Positions 1 through 7,210 of a DNA stretch of 43,745 bases are shown here, one piece after another. Both the position numbers and the translations under genes were made by a program. Under the pieces are notes generated by a model, which was given only the letters and a program-made list of their open reading frames with translations, searched no databases and was not told the DNA's origin. How positions within the stretch are numbered: the stretch's first letter is position 1; each line of letters starts with the position of its first letter. The DNA is from Paenibacillus chibensis (GTDB taxonomy: Bacteria; Bacillota; Bacilli; Paenibacillales; Paenibacillaceae), in contig NZ_BIMK01000022.1 of assembly GCF_004001045.1 (NCBI RefSeq), forward strand, positions 1 to 43,745. Direction: 5' to 3'.

Positions 1-135
1 TTTATAAATTCTATAATCTTAAGTAAAACGTCTATCGATGTACCTTCAAAGAAGACAGACCGCGTTTAGCGGAAGTTTTTCTTGCGAGATCAGGAAGCAG
101 AAGCTCTGAAACTTATACTTTCTGATCTCTTAAAC

Positions 136-164
136 AAAACACGCATGGTTCATGCGTGTTTTTT
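136..164. terminator. Rho-independent terminator downstream of the DUF2225 gene
   Basis: A 12-bp perfect stem (136-147 with 151-162) with a 3-base loop has A-rich and T-rich flanks. It lies just beyond the stop of the minus-strand DUF2225 gene and could serve both strands. Confidence 0.75.
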
Positions 165-177
165 GTGCTGCTTGGCT

Positions 178-876
178 TCAGGCATTCATCTCTTCCGGAA
201 GCTCCAGTTTCCGTGCGAGCATTTGCTCTCGAAGCACGCCCCACTGCTCGCGGGATGCGCGGATCATGGCTGCGTCGATAATGTTTTTATCATTGATGAC
301 CCTCGAGAACCATTTCACCGCTTGGCTGAACTCGCCGATTCGCCGGTTCATCTCCCCGATCAGATAAAGCAGGCGGGCGTTGTTGGCTCCCACGCCTTCC
401 AGCTCATACACCTTTATGTAAGACTCCAGGGAGTATTTCAAAAAGCGCTGCTCCTGCTCTTCTTCCCCTTTATAGCGGTACAACCAAGCGATATGATGCA
501 GCAGGCTGGCGATAATCCGCTCTTTCTCTCCGATCGTCTGTGCGACGAGCAGTGCCAGCTTGTACGTTTCCAATGCGGCTTCCCACTCCCGGTGACCGTT
601 AAAATCACGCGCGATCCAGCGGCTGCTGATTTTGTCGTTAAAGCGATGCCTTTGCGCGTCGCTCAGGCGCTCTGTCGAATTTTCGGTTGAAGCAAATCCG
701 CATTCCGGACACACGCGGACCACATAATAATCCGGGTTCTCGTCCTTGTAATAAGCGCAGAAATCGGAATCCGTGCGAATCGCCTTCTTAAAGCTGGGAC
801 GCACGCGTGAAGTATGAAATTCATGCTCGCAGTTATAACAGGTCACTTTGATGGAGTAAAGCGGTTCCAAAGTCAC
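178..876 (-). CDS. DUF2225 family protein (zinc ribbon plus TPR-like helices)
   Basis: A 232-residue soluble protein starting at GTG, with AAAGGA about 10 bases upstream. The N-terminus holds a CxxC pair (C13, C16) and a CPEC pair (C56, C59), which look like a split zinc ribbon. Residues 85-215 are helical and resemble tetratricopeptide repeats, with an LLYLIGEMNRRIGE-type helix. This is the known arrangement of the DUF2225 family, which is common in Bacillales and has no firmly assigned function. No signal peptide or membrane segment is present. It appears to be transcribed alone and ends at a strong hairpin terminator. The family call is confident; the role is unknown. Confidence 0.8.
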   Translation of the reverse strand: MTLEPLYSIKVTCYNCEHEFHTSRVRPSFKKAIRTDSDFCAYYKDENPDYYVVRVCPECGFASTENSTERLSDAQRHRFNDKISSRWIARDFNGHREWEAALETYKLALLVAQTIGEKERIIASLLHHIAWLYRYKGEEEQEQRFLKYSLESYIKVYELEGVGANNARLLYLIGEMNRRIGEFSQAVKWFSRVINDKNIIDAAMIRASREQWGVLREQMLARKLELPEEMNA

Positions 877-1023
877 TTCCCCACGTTCCTTTCATGTCTT
901 TCGTCTAGATCTCCCACGATCCACGGTGTATGATGCAAAAAAATGACAAGCAGGACCCGAAAGCCGAATGAGATGCCATGGCTCCATTTTTGGCAAGTTA
1001 AAATTATTTCCATTATATCAAAA

Positions 1024-1060
1024 AACAAAAAAAGGCGCTAAACGTTTGTTTAGCACCTTG
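1024..1060 (-). terminator. Terminator of the small membrane peptide gene
   Basis: On the minus strand GGTGCTAAAC, a short loop and GTTTAGCGCC are followed by TTTTTTTGTTTT. It lies 10 bases after the stop of the 31-residue ORF, which supports that ORF being a real transcription unit. Confidence 0.8.
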
Positions 1061-1069
1061 TAGCGTATT

Positions 1070-1165
1070 TCAGTAGCTGCTCCAATCCTCTTCGCCGGAA
1101 TGGACCAGTGAGGCGCGAATGACATACACGAAAGCGCAGACAAGAACACCGGCGACAATACTCAT
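1070..1165 (-). CDS. Predicted 31-residue single-pass membrane peptide
   Basis: The ORF starts ATG at 1165 and stops TGA at 1070. The translation begins MSIVAGVLVCAFVYVIRASL and ends in an acidic tail HSGEEDWSSY. Residues 2-17 form one hydrophobic segment, followed by R18. A GGAG lies 10 bases before the start and a classic terminator follows the stop, so the reading frame has its own unit. Size and topology recall small accessory subunits such as KdpF or CydX, but no such partner is nearby and I do not recognise the family. The function is unknown. Confidence 0.6.
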   Translation of the reverse strand: MSIVAGVLVCAFVYVIRASLVHSGEEDWSSY

Positions 1166-1367
1166 GATCTCATCACTCCATCCATATATTAAAATTTGGA
1201 CATTGAATAGTAGTTGGTTTTGTATATTTTAACATACATCGCCAAAAAAACATTATTTTTTGTAAACGCTTTCTGCTTTTTTTTGTACTGTTTGTCCGAT
1301 GCAATTCATAAATTTAGGTATATCGATTCGATTCATATGACCCATATACATACAGGTAGGTGTGACT
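1166..1367. other. Intergenic region between divergent genes
   Basis: AT-rich spacer between the small membrane peptide (minus) and ylbJ (plus). It holds a cre-like site (1261-1274), annotated separately, and presumably both promoters, but I cannot identify convincing -35/-10 pairs. Confidence 0.5.
1261..1274. promoter_or_regulatory. Candidate CcpA cre site
   Basis: TGTAAACGCTTTCT matches the Bacillus cre consensus TGWAANCGNTNWCA at every constrained position but the last. It lies about 96 bases upstream of the small peptide gene and about 94 bases upstream of ylbJ, so either could be the target. It is an inference from the consensus only. Confidence 0.45.
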
Positions 1368-2636
1368 ATGTCCGTTAAAAAGCTGGGTCTGCCATTGATG
1401 CTGGCATCTCTCGCTGGATTAATGCTGCTTATGACCGTTTTTCCCGGGGCTTATCTCGAATCTGCTCTGAGAGGACTTGCCATCTGGTGGGATGTGCTAT
1501 TCCCCTCCCTGTTCCCGTTCTTCATCATTTCTGAAATGATGCTCGGCTTCGGTATCGTTCATCTGTTCGGCACGCTGCTCGATCCGCTCATGAAGCCTCT
1601 TTTCCGCATTCCGGGCAGCGGGGGCTTCGTGGCAGCCATGGGCTACGTTTCCGGTTATCCCATCGGCGCCAAGCTGACGGCCAAGCTGTGGGAGCAGAAC
1701 ATGGTCACGCGGGATGAAGGAGAACGGCTGGTGGCCTTTACGACCTCCTCGGATCCGATATTTCTGATTGGCGCGGTATCGGTCGGCTTTTTCCATAATC
1801 CCAAGATCGCGATCATTCTGGCGGCTGCCCATTACGGCGGCGGATTCCTGATCGGGCTGCTCATGCGATTTCACGGCAAGCAGAGGGCTACTTCCGGCGG
1901 CGGAGGCTCACCTAACGCAGCTCCGGCCGCGGGAGAAGGAGAAGCAAAGAGCTCTCGCATCCAGCGGGCCTTCGCAGCAATGCATCATGCACGGATGCAG
2001 GATGGCCGGGGCATGGGCGAGATGCTGCGGCAGGCGGTAGAATCTTCTTTAAAGCTTATTATTGTCGTCGGGGGGCTGGTTGTATTCTTTTCCGTATTTC
2101 TGGGGCTTCTGACACAAGCCGGGGTGATGAAGAGCCTGTATCTCATGCTGGACCATTTGCTTACTGCTGTCGGTTTTCCGCCTTCCTTGTCGGAGGCGCT
2201 GGTTGGGGGATTGTTCGAGGTAACTTTAGGAGCGCGTTCTGCTGGAGAAGCCGCTTCCTCTGTACCTCTGCCTTATAAAGCGGCAGCGGCGGCGTTCATT
2301 CTATCCTGGGGCGGCCTATCCGTGCATGCCCAAATCGCGAGCATCCTGCATGCGACCAATTTGCGTTATCTTCCGTTTATGTTTGCACGCCTGATTCATG
2401 CCTTGATTGCTGCGTTCCTCGTCTTGCTGCTATGGGATCCCTTAATGGGTACAATGATGCCGGCTCCGGCATTCAATCCTCTGCAGGCTGATCCTGGATT
2501 TGGCGCGGCGGCGGGCGGATTTGCAGACCGGATCGCGTATTTCTGCCTCCTGATCGCATTCATGACGCTGGCCTCGGCATTATGGGCCTGGCTCCGCGCT
2601 TGGTGGCGCAGCGCAAACCACCGGCCTGCCAAATGA
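1368..2636 (+). CDS. ylbJ: Sporulation integral membrane protein YlbJ
   Basis: A protein of about 422 residues with many membrane segments, of which the central AMGYVSGYPIGAKL stretch and the SSDPIFLIGAVSVGFFHN stretch are typical of YlbJ and its nucleoside-recognition/Gate-like fold. B. subtilis YlbJ (about 408 residues) is a mother-cell membrane protein needed for proper spore cortex formation. A hydrophilic insertion near residues 172-205 is rich in Gly, Ala and Glu and probably forms a cytoplasmic loop. I chose the ATG at 1368 because AGGTAGGTG lies at good spacing from it; a GTG two codons upstream (1362) is possible but too close to that site. It is followed by ppnK on the same strand after 65 bases. 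Confidence 0.85.
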   Translation: MSVKKLGLPLMLASLAGLMLLMTVFPGAYLESALRGLAIWWDVLFPSLFPFFIISEMMLGFGIVHLFGTLLDPLMKPLFRIPGSGGFVAAMGYVSGYPIGAKLTAKLWEQNMVTRDEGERLVAFTTSSDPIFLIGAVSVGFFHNPKIAIILAAAHYGGGFLIGLLMRFHGKQRATSGGGGSPNAAPAAGEGEAKSSRIQRAFAAMHHARMQDGRGMGEMLRQAVESSLKLIIVVGGLVVFFSVFLGLLTQAGVMKSLYLMLDHLLTAVGFPPSLSEALVGGLFEVTLGARSAGEAASSVPLPYKAAAAAFILSWGGLSVHAQIASILHATNLRYLPFMFARLIHALIAAFLVLLLWDPLMGTMMPAPAFNPLQADPGFGAAAGGFADRIAYFCLLIAFMTLASALWAWLRAWWRSANHRPAK

Positions 2637-2701
2637 ACGTTGTGTTATGCTCCGATATTGTTTATGATCGTTATATACCCAAATAAAGGAGCTTAACTCT
2701 C

Positions 2702-3505
2702 TTGAGATATTATGTCCTGGATCGCGGTGATCAGTTGTCAGTTGATTTGAGCGAGCAGTTCCATAAGCTAGCCGCGCAGCGCGGATTTCGTTTGGATGCC
2801 GAATCTCCCGAGATTGTCATTTCGATTGGCGGAGACGGTACGATGCTTCATGCCTTTCATACGTTTATCGACCACATTCCCGATATCGCTTTTGTCGGCG
2901 TTCATACGGGCCATCTTGGATTCTATGCCGATTGGCAGGCAGACGAGCTGCCCCAATTGATTGACCTGATGAGCTCGGCCAGCAAATCCGGATCCATCCG
3001 TCCGCGGATCGTCAGATACCCGCTGCTGGAACTGGAGATCCATCGCAAATCGGGCAATGCTTCTTATATTGCGTTAAATGAATTTACGCTCAAGGGCGTA
3101 GATGGAACGGTCGTGGCCCAGGTGGATATCAACGACCAGACCTTTGAAATGTTCCGCGGCGACGGGATTTGTATTTCGACGCCGTCCGGCAGCACCGCTT
3201 ACAACAAAAGTCTTGGCGGAGCGATGGTTCATCCGACGATCGAAGCGCTGCAGATCGCAGAAATCGCCTCGATCAACAATCGCGTCTTCCGTACGATGGG
3301 TTCCCCGCTGCTGCTGCCCAAACATCATCATACGAACATCTTTTCGCGTAAGGAGCAGCGGCTGCTGCTCACGATCGACCATGTGAACATTCAAGTGGAC
3401 GATCTGATTTCGGTGCGATGTCAGGTCGCGAAGGATAAAGTAAGCTTTGCCCGCTATCGTCCGTTCCCGTTCTGGAACCGCGTCAGAGAAGCTTTCCTTG
3501 GATAG
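2702..3505 (+). CDS. ppnK: NAD kinase
   Basis: Phosphorylates NAD to NADP using ATP or polyphosphate in the cytosol. The 267-residue protein has the family's GGDGT motif (residues 43-47), the NE pair (126-127), the GDG motif (153-155) and the TPSGSTAYNKS substrate-binding loop (160-170). Length matches the short Bacillus NAD kinases. The start is TTG, preceded by AAAGGAG with 10-base spacing. It follows ylbJ and may be read through from it. zwf, a main NADPH producer, is also in the window but far away and not co-transcribed. Confidence 0.95.
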   Translation: MRYYVLDRGDQLSVDLSEQFHKLAAQRGFRLDAESPEIVISIGGDGTMLHAFHTFIDHIPDIAFVGVHTGHLGFYADWQADELPQLIDLMSSASKSGSIRPRIVRYPLLELEIHRKSGNASYIALNEFTLKGVDGTVVAQVDINDQTFEMFRGDGICISTPSGSTAYNKSLGGAMVHPTIEALQIAEIASINNRVFRTMGSPLLLPKHHHTNIFSRKEQRLLLTIDHVNIQVDDLISVRCQVAKDKVSFARYRPFPFWNRVREAFLG

Positions 3506-3576
3506 CAGCATATTTGACTAGCGACTCTTTGATGGGAGACCCCATTTTGATGCTCCAATACGTTGTATAATGTACA

Positions 3577-3607
3577 AAAAAGCGGTTCCCTTAATGGGGA
3601 CCGCTTT
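3577..3607 (-). terminator. Terminator overlapping the yutD stop codon
   Basis: A 12-bp stem (AAAGCGGTTCCC with GGGGACCGCTTT, one G-T pair) around a short loop is followed on the minus strand by TTTTTT. The yutD stop codon lies inside the hairpin loop region, so the last codons of yutD form part of the terminator. Confidence 0.75.
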
Positions 3608-4121
3608 TGGCTTTCTCGGGCTTATCCGATTTTTCGGATCTTTCTGTTCTATCTGGTCTTTCCGTTCTATCTGGTCTTTCCGTTCTATCTGGTCTTTCCG
3701 GTTTCTCAGGCTGTTTTTCCGGCTTATCGGTTTTTTCAGATCTTTCCGGCTTATCGGGTCTCTCCGGCATTTCCGGTCTTTCCGTCTTTTCCGGCTTGTC
3801 TGTTTTTTCATGCTTTTCCGGCTTTTCCTTCTCTTTCGGCGGCTGGGCATCCCGATTCTTCTGAATAACGAAATAAGCGCATCCGAAATTGCAGTATTCA
3901 TTAATATAATCCACCATGCCGGAGAAAGCCGTATCTTTGGTGGCCTTGGGATGCTTATCCCGGTAAAACCCTTTCAACCGCAGCTGGTTGTAACCCCAGT
4001 CTCCGACAATATAATCGTAACGGTCCAGCACTTCGCTGTAACGGTCACGAAAGGCTTCGGGGTTCCAGCCGTTTTTATGGTCTTTCAGCAGCTCGTAGCT
4101 TTTTCCGCCAATCAGAATCAA
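3591..4121 (-). CDS. yutD: YutD family protein with a charged repeat tail
   Basis: Residues 1-95 form the YutD/DUF1027 domain (starts MILIGGKSYELL, with GDWGYNQLRLKGFY and the cysteine-containing EYCNFGCAYFVI). The remaining 80 residues are a low-complexity tail of KPEK, ERPD and EKTDKPEK repeats, likely disordered and not part of the usual roughly 100-residue family core. The start is TTG with GGGGGAG five bases upstream. It follows lipA by 39 bases and shares its terminator, repeating the lipA-yutD proximity of B. subtilis. YutD has no settled biochemical role. Three tandem 18-bp repeats (3646-3699) encode the identical ERPDRT units. Confidence 0.85.
   Translation of the reverse strand: MILIGGKSYELLKDHKNGWNPEAFRDRYSEVLDRYDYIVGDWGYNQLRLKGFYRDKHPKATKDTAFSGMVDYINEYCNFGCAYFVIQKNRDAQPPKEKEKPEKHEKTDKPEKTERPEMPERPDKPERSEKTDKPEKQPEKPERPDRTERPDRTERPDRTERSEKSDKPEKAKSGPH
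3646..3699. repeat. Three perfect 18-bp tandem repeats inside yutD
   Basis: The unit gttctatctggtctttcc occurs three times head to tail in frame and encodes RT-ERPD blocks of the tail. Degenerate versions continue to about 3820. In-frame units suggest slippage-driven length variation. Confidence 0.85.
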
Positions 4122-4160
4122 ATGTGCTCCCCCTGCCTTTCATCTAAAAGAAAATAATGA

Positions 4161-5042
4161 TTATTTCTGGCCCGCTGCCGATTTTACCTGCTCATGCGCA
4201 TGATAGGAGCTGCGGACAAGCGGACCGGATTCCACGTGGCTGAAGCCCCGCTTCATGCCCTCTTCCTTCAGCTTGGCAAACTCATCGGGATGGTAGTACT
4301 TCACGACGTTCAAATGCTGCGGAGACGGCTGCAGATATTGACCGATCGTCATGATATCGCAATCAATCGCACGGAGATCATCCATCGCCTGCAAAATTTC
4401 ATCATATTCCTCGCCTACACCCAGCATAATGCTTGATTTGGTCGGAATATTAGGCTGCATTTCCTTCGCTCTTCTCAAGAGCTCGAGGGAACGCTCATAT
4501 TTTGCCTTGGCGCGAACGCGGTTCGACATCCGTTCAACCGTTTCAATGTTATGGTTCAAAATGTCCGGTTTAGCATCCATGACAACCTTGAGCGCATCCC
4601 AATTTCCCATAAAGTCAGGAATCAGCACCTCGACGCTGCACAGCGGCAGGCGTTTGCGAATAGCCTTGATGGTTTCAGCAAAAATCATTGCGCCTCCGTC
4701 AGAAAGATCGTCCCGCGCGACGCTGGTTACTACGCAGTGGTTCAGTCCCATGTTCTCGGCGGCTTCAGCCACACGTTCAGGCTCCTGCAAATCCAGTTCG
4801 GTAGGTCGTCCGGTATTAACAGCGCAAAAACGGCAGGCACGCGTACAAATGTCGCCCAGAATCATGAAAGTCGCTGTACGGTTCGCCCAGCATTCATATA
4901 TGTTAGGGCAACGCGCTTCTTCACACACGGTATGTAGTGTCTTGGAGCGCATCATGCTCTTGATTTCCTGATAGTTGTCACCGGTCGTCAGTTTGATGCG
5001 AATCCAGTCCGGTTTTGGTTCCTTGACAGTTTCTTTAGGCAA
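4161..5042 (-). CDS. lipA: Lipoyl synthase (radical SAM)
   Basis: Inserts two sulfur atoms into protein-bound octanoyl groups to make lipoyl cofactor for 2-oxoacid dehydrogenases and the glycine cleavage H protein. The auxiliary cluster motif C-x4-C-x5-C (C40, C45, C51) and the radical SAM motif C-x3-C-x2-C (C66, C70, C73) are both present, as is the C-terminal RSSY serine. I chose TTG at 5042 (293 residues, close to the 298 of B. subtilis) because GAAGGT lies seven bases before it and because an extended -10 element ends directly before the ATG at 5087, so that ATG would lie at or upstream of the transcription start. First gene of lipA-yutD. Confidence 0.93.
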   Translation of the reverse strand: MPKETVKEPKPDWIRIKLTTGDNYQEIKSMMRSKTLHTVCEEARCPNIYECWANRTATFMILGDICTRACRFCAVNTGRPTELDLQEPERVAEAAENMGLNHCVVTSVARDDLSDGGAMIFAETIKAIRKRLPLCSVEVLIPDFMGNWDALKVVMDAKPDILNHNIETVERMSNRVRAKAKYERSLELLRRAKEMQPNIPTKSSIMLGVGEEYDEILQAMDDLRAIDCDIMTIGQYLQPSPQHLNVVKYYHPDEFAKLKEEGMKRGFSHVESGPLVRSSYHAHEQVKSAAGQK

Positions 5043-5087
5043 TGATCTGACCTTCTTTCGCTCATGATTAACTGCTGCATGCCCCAT

Positions 5088-5096
5088 ATTATATCA
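5088..5096 (-). promoter_or_regulatory. Extended -10 promoter of lipA-yutD
   Basis: The minus strand reads TGATATAAT, an extended -10 (TGn plus perfect TATAAT) with no good -35. Transcription would start near 5081, giving a 5' leader of about 39 bases before the TTG start. Confidence 0.55.
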
Positions 5097-5215
5097 TGAA
5101 ATAACCCAAAATACTTCCATTTCAAATGCTGGATAAAATGTCTTATCTCGTACCAATCTAAGCTTATGCCCGTTCGGTCCGGAAAAAAGCTAACGCTGCC
5201 AGCAGGAGGTTGACG

Positions 5216-6322
5216 ATGAAAGGTTCCGTTTCAAAGCCAAGCAAAGCATGCCGTATACTAATTTGCGCTGCCGCTGCAGCCGTCGTTCTCGGAGAAGCAG
5301 CTTCTCCTGCATGGGGAGCGTCCGCCGCTACCCCAATCGTTCCAGCACCCACGCAAACCGCGGAACCGCTGGATAAGCTGAGCCGGGAACAAATACTGGC
5401 TTCAAGAAAAAAGCTCTATGAGAAAGCTGCCGCCGCAACCCATATTCCATGGTACCGTATCGCGGCGATCGATCAATATGAGCACACGCTGACAAAGGTT
5501 CATCCAAAGGACCGCAATCATCCCAAGCGCCTCACCGGCATTTTCATGAATGAACCGGTATGGAGCGGGATGTTCAATCCCGATCCGTATGACAGCAATC
5601 CCCGTTCCATCGGCATTTTTAACGGTTACGGCAAAGATGGATCCGGCGACGGGCAAGCAGACCTGAATAATGATATGGATTTGCTCTACAGCATGGCATC
5701 TTATCTTCTACGCTATGGTCAGTCCGAGGAGGACTTCAGCATCGCATTATGGGAGTATTACCATAACAGCCGCTCCGTCCAGCGTATCCGGCAATTTTCC
5801 AAGCTCTATGAAAAGTTTCAAACACTCGATCTCTCCGGCCATGCCTTCCCGCTCCCCATTTCCGATTCCTATGCTTACCGGGACACCTGGGGAACCGGTC
5901 GCAGCTGGGGCGGATACCGAATTCATGAAGGGACGGATATTTTCGCTCCCTATGGCATGCCTGTCCGAAGCACCTGCTACGGGGTCGTGGAGCTGAAGGG
6001 ATGGAATCCGTTCGGCGGATGGCGGATCGGCATCAGGGACCTGGAGAACCGGTATCACTATTATGCGCATCTGCAGGGCTTCGAGAAAACGCTGAACCAA
6101 GGCGATATCGTCACCCCCGGGCAAACCATCGGCTGGGTCGGGAGCTCCGGTTACGGAAAACCCGGCACACAGGGGAAATTCCCGCCGCATCTTCACTACG
6201 GCATTTACCGGGACAACGGTCTGGCCGAGTGGTCCTTTGATCCGTACCCGCTTCTGCGCCACTGGGAGACGGAGGAGCGCCAGGCCATCCAGAAAAAGAA
6301 AAAAAGATCCTCCGAGACGTAG
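5216..6322 (+). CDS. M23 family metallopeptidase, LytH-like
   Basis: A secreted or membrane-anchored 368-residue peptidoglycan hydrolase. An N-terminal signal segment (about residues 10-33, Ala-rich, ending SPAWGA) is followed by a roughly 190-residue domain and a C-terminal M23 (LytM) domain. Zinc ligands are visible as H237 and D241 (HEGTD) and H327 in HLH, with HYYAH carrying the second catalytic histidine. B. subtilis LytH (YunA), a sporulation L-Ala-D-Glu endopeptidase that trims spore cortex stem peptides, lies beside lipA just as here. ATG 5216 has a perfect AGGAGG six bases upstream; an upstream TTG at 5210 does not. The orthology to lytH is inferred from synteny. Confidence 0.85.
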   Translation: MKGSVSKPSKACRILICAAAAAVVLGEAASPAWGASAATPIVPAPTQTAEPLDKLSREQILASRKKLYEKAAAATHIPWYRIAAIDQYEHTLTKVHPKDRNHPKRLTGIFMNEPVWSGMFNPDPYDSNPRSIGIFNGYGKDGSGDGQADLNNDMDLLYSMASYLLRYGQSEEDFSIALWEYYHNSRSVQRIRQFSKLYEKFQTLDLSGHAFPLPISDSYAYRDTWGTGRSWGGYRIHEGTDIFAPYGMPVRSTCYGVVELKGWNPFGGWRIGIRDLENRYHYYAHLQGFEKTLNQGDIVTPGQTIGWVGSSGYGKPGTQGKFPPHLHYGIYRDNGLAEWSFDPYPLLRHWETEERQAIQKKKKRSSET

Positions 6323-6347
6323 TGCTCCTCGCGAACAAAACCAAAAT

Positions 6348-6384
6348 AAGAGCCTGAATCCCTTGAACGGACTCAGGCTCTTTT
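6348..6384. terminator. Terminator between the M23 peptidase and the ferric-reductase-like gene
   Basis: Stem AAGAGCCTGA (6348-6357) pairs with TCAGGCTCTT (6373-6382) and continues inward. TTTT follows on the plus strand. It separates convergent genes. Confidence 0.7.
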
Positions 6385-6395
6385 GGCATGCAGGA

Positions 6396-6953
6396 TCAGC
6401 CTCTCGCTGAAACCGTATGCTTTCTGTGCTCCCATTGATAAAAGGCAAATAACGTTAAGACGATCGCCGTTGCCCCCAGGTAGACCGCCAAGCCCCACCA
6501 AGTCCGGGTATCCGTTCCCATCCAGATCGAATGAGCGAGCATGAACAGCCACGAAGGGAAGACAAGCAGATGTATGGTTTTCCAGGTAGTCCGCTTTAAC
6601 TTGCTCATAAGCACATCCGAAGTAAACACCACGAGGAGAAACAAGAAAAAAGCAATTATTCCAAGCGCCGACGCGACCCGCATATAATGCGAGGTGAACG
6701 GGATAAAGATCTCGACGACTTTATAGGGTTGGTAATGGTTGATCAGGAGGGTCAGCATATGGACCAGCACGGTCAACACGCCCGCCCAGCTGGATGATAT
6801 ATGAATCCAATTAAATAATGCTTTCTTCTTCTTGAATTTTTTGAATCGTCCCAGCATTCCGTAAGCTAACGACATGGTAAAGAAGAAGAAGGCCATGAAA
6901 CCCATCCAACGTATGATATGCCAAGAGGTGAATAATTCCGTTAAGTTATTCAT
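6396..6953 (-). CDS. Ferric-reductase-like transmembrane haem protein
   Basis: A 185-residue integral membrane protein with about five hydrophobic segments. Two histidine pairs, H51 with H65 and H128 with H141, sit about one helix length apart on two helices, the pattern that binds two b haems across the membrane in the ferric reductase / MsrQ-like family. No FAD or NAD(P)H domain is attached, so electrons must come from or go to a partner. It is the last gene of a tight operon with apbE and a small anchored protein, separated from the latter by two bases. Function as a transmembrane electron carrier is inferred. Confidence 0.75.
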   Translation of the reverse strand: MNNLTELFTSWHIIRWMGFMAFFFFTMSLAYGMLGRFKKFKKKKALFNWIHISSSWAGVLTVLVHMLTLLINHYQPYKVVEIFIPFTSHYMRVASALGIIAFFLFLLVVFTSDVLMSKLKRTTWKTIHLLVFPSWLFMLAHSIWMGTDTRTWWGLAVYLGATAIVLTLFAFYQWEHRKHTVSARG

Positions 6954-6955
6954 GT

Positions 6956-7207
6956 TCAGGACCTTCTGGTCGTTCCATCCGTATGCCTTCTTCCCGTAAA
7001 GGAACTTCCGTCAGAATCGGCAAAGGGTTCGCCATTGGAGCTGCTGGCATTGTTTAGAACTGACTGTTGATCGTTTTGTTCCATTTGGCTGGTTTGAGAC
7101 AAGTCCGTGGTTGTACGGTCCTCAACCCCAAACTGACTTAATACAAATGCGGAAAATGCGACACCGCTGACACCGATGATCCATTTGGCCTTTTTGTTCG
7201 GCTTCAT
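6956..7207 (-). CDS. Small membrane-anchored protein of the apbE operon
   Basis: 83 residues: a basic N-terminus (MKPNKKAKW), one hydrophobic segment (about 10-26), then a hydrophilic Ser/Asp/Gln/Thr-rich extracytoplasmic tail ending TDGTTRRS. GGGAGAGGG precedes the ATG, overlapping the end of apbE; gaps to the neighbours are three and two bases. I do not recognise a family and there is no FMN_bind domain. The Asp/Gly/Ser/Thr-rich tail could be a minimal target for the neighbouring flavin transferase, but it does not contain a clean match to the usual D-x-x-[ST]-G-A-[ST] flavinylation motif. Confidence 0.65.
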   Translation of the reverse strand: MKPNKKAKWIIGVSGVAFSAFVLSQFGVEDRTTTDLSQTSQMEQNDQQSVLNNASSSNGEPFADSDGSSFTGRRHTDGTTRRS

Positions 7208-7210
7208 CTT

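Noticed and set aside
82..690. A 202-codon plus-strand frame opposite the DUF2225 gene
   Set aside because: It spans the terminator hairpin and is antisense to a gene with clear zinc-ribbon motifs.
3646..3699. Possible CRISPR-like repeat array
   Set aside because: The units are directly adjacent without spacers and code for protein in frame.
3563..4157. Plus-strand frames with FYLV or SIWSFR repeats
   Set aside because: The repeats are the reverse reading of the in-frame 18-bp repeats of yutD, not an independent repeat protein.
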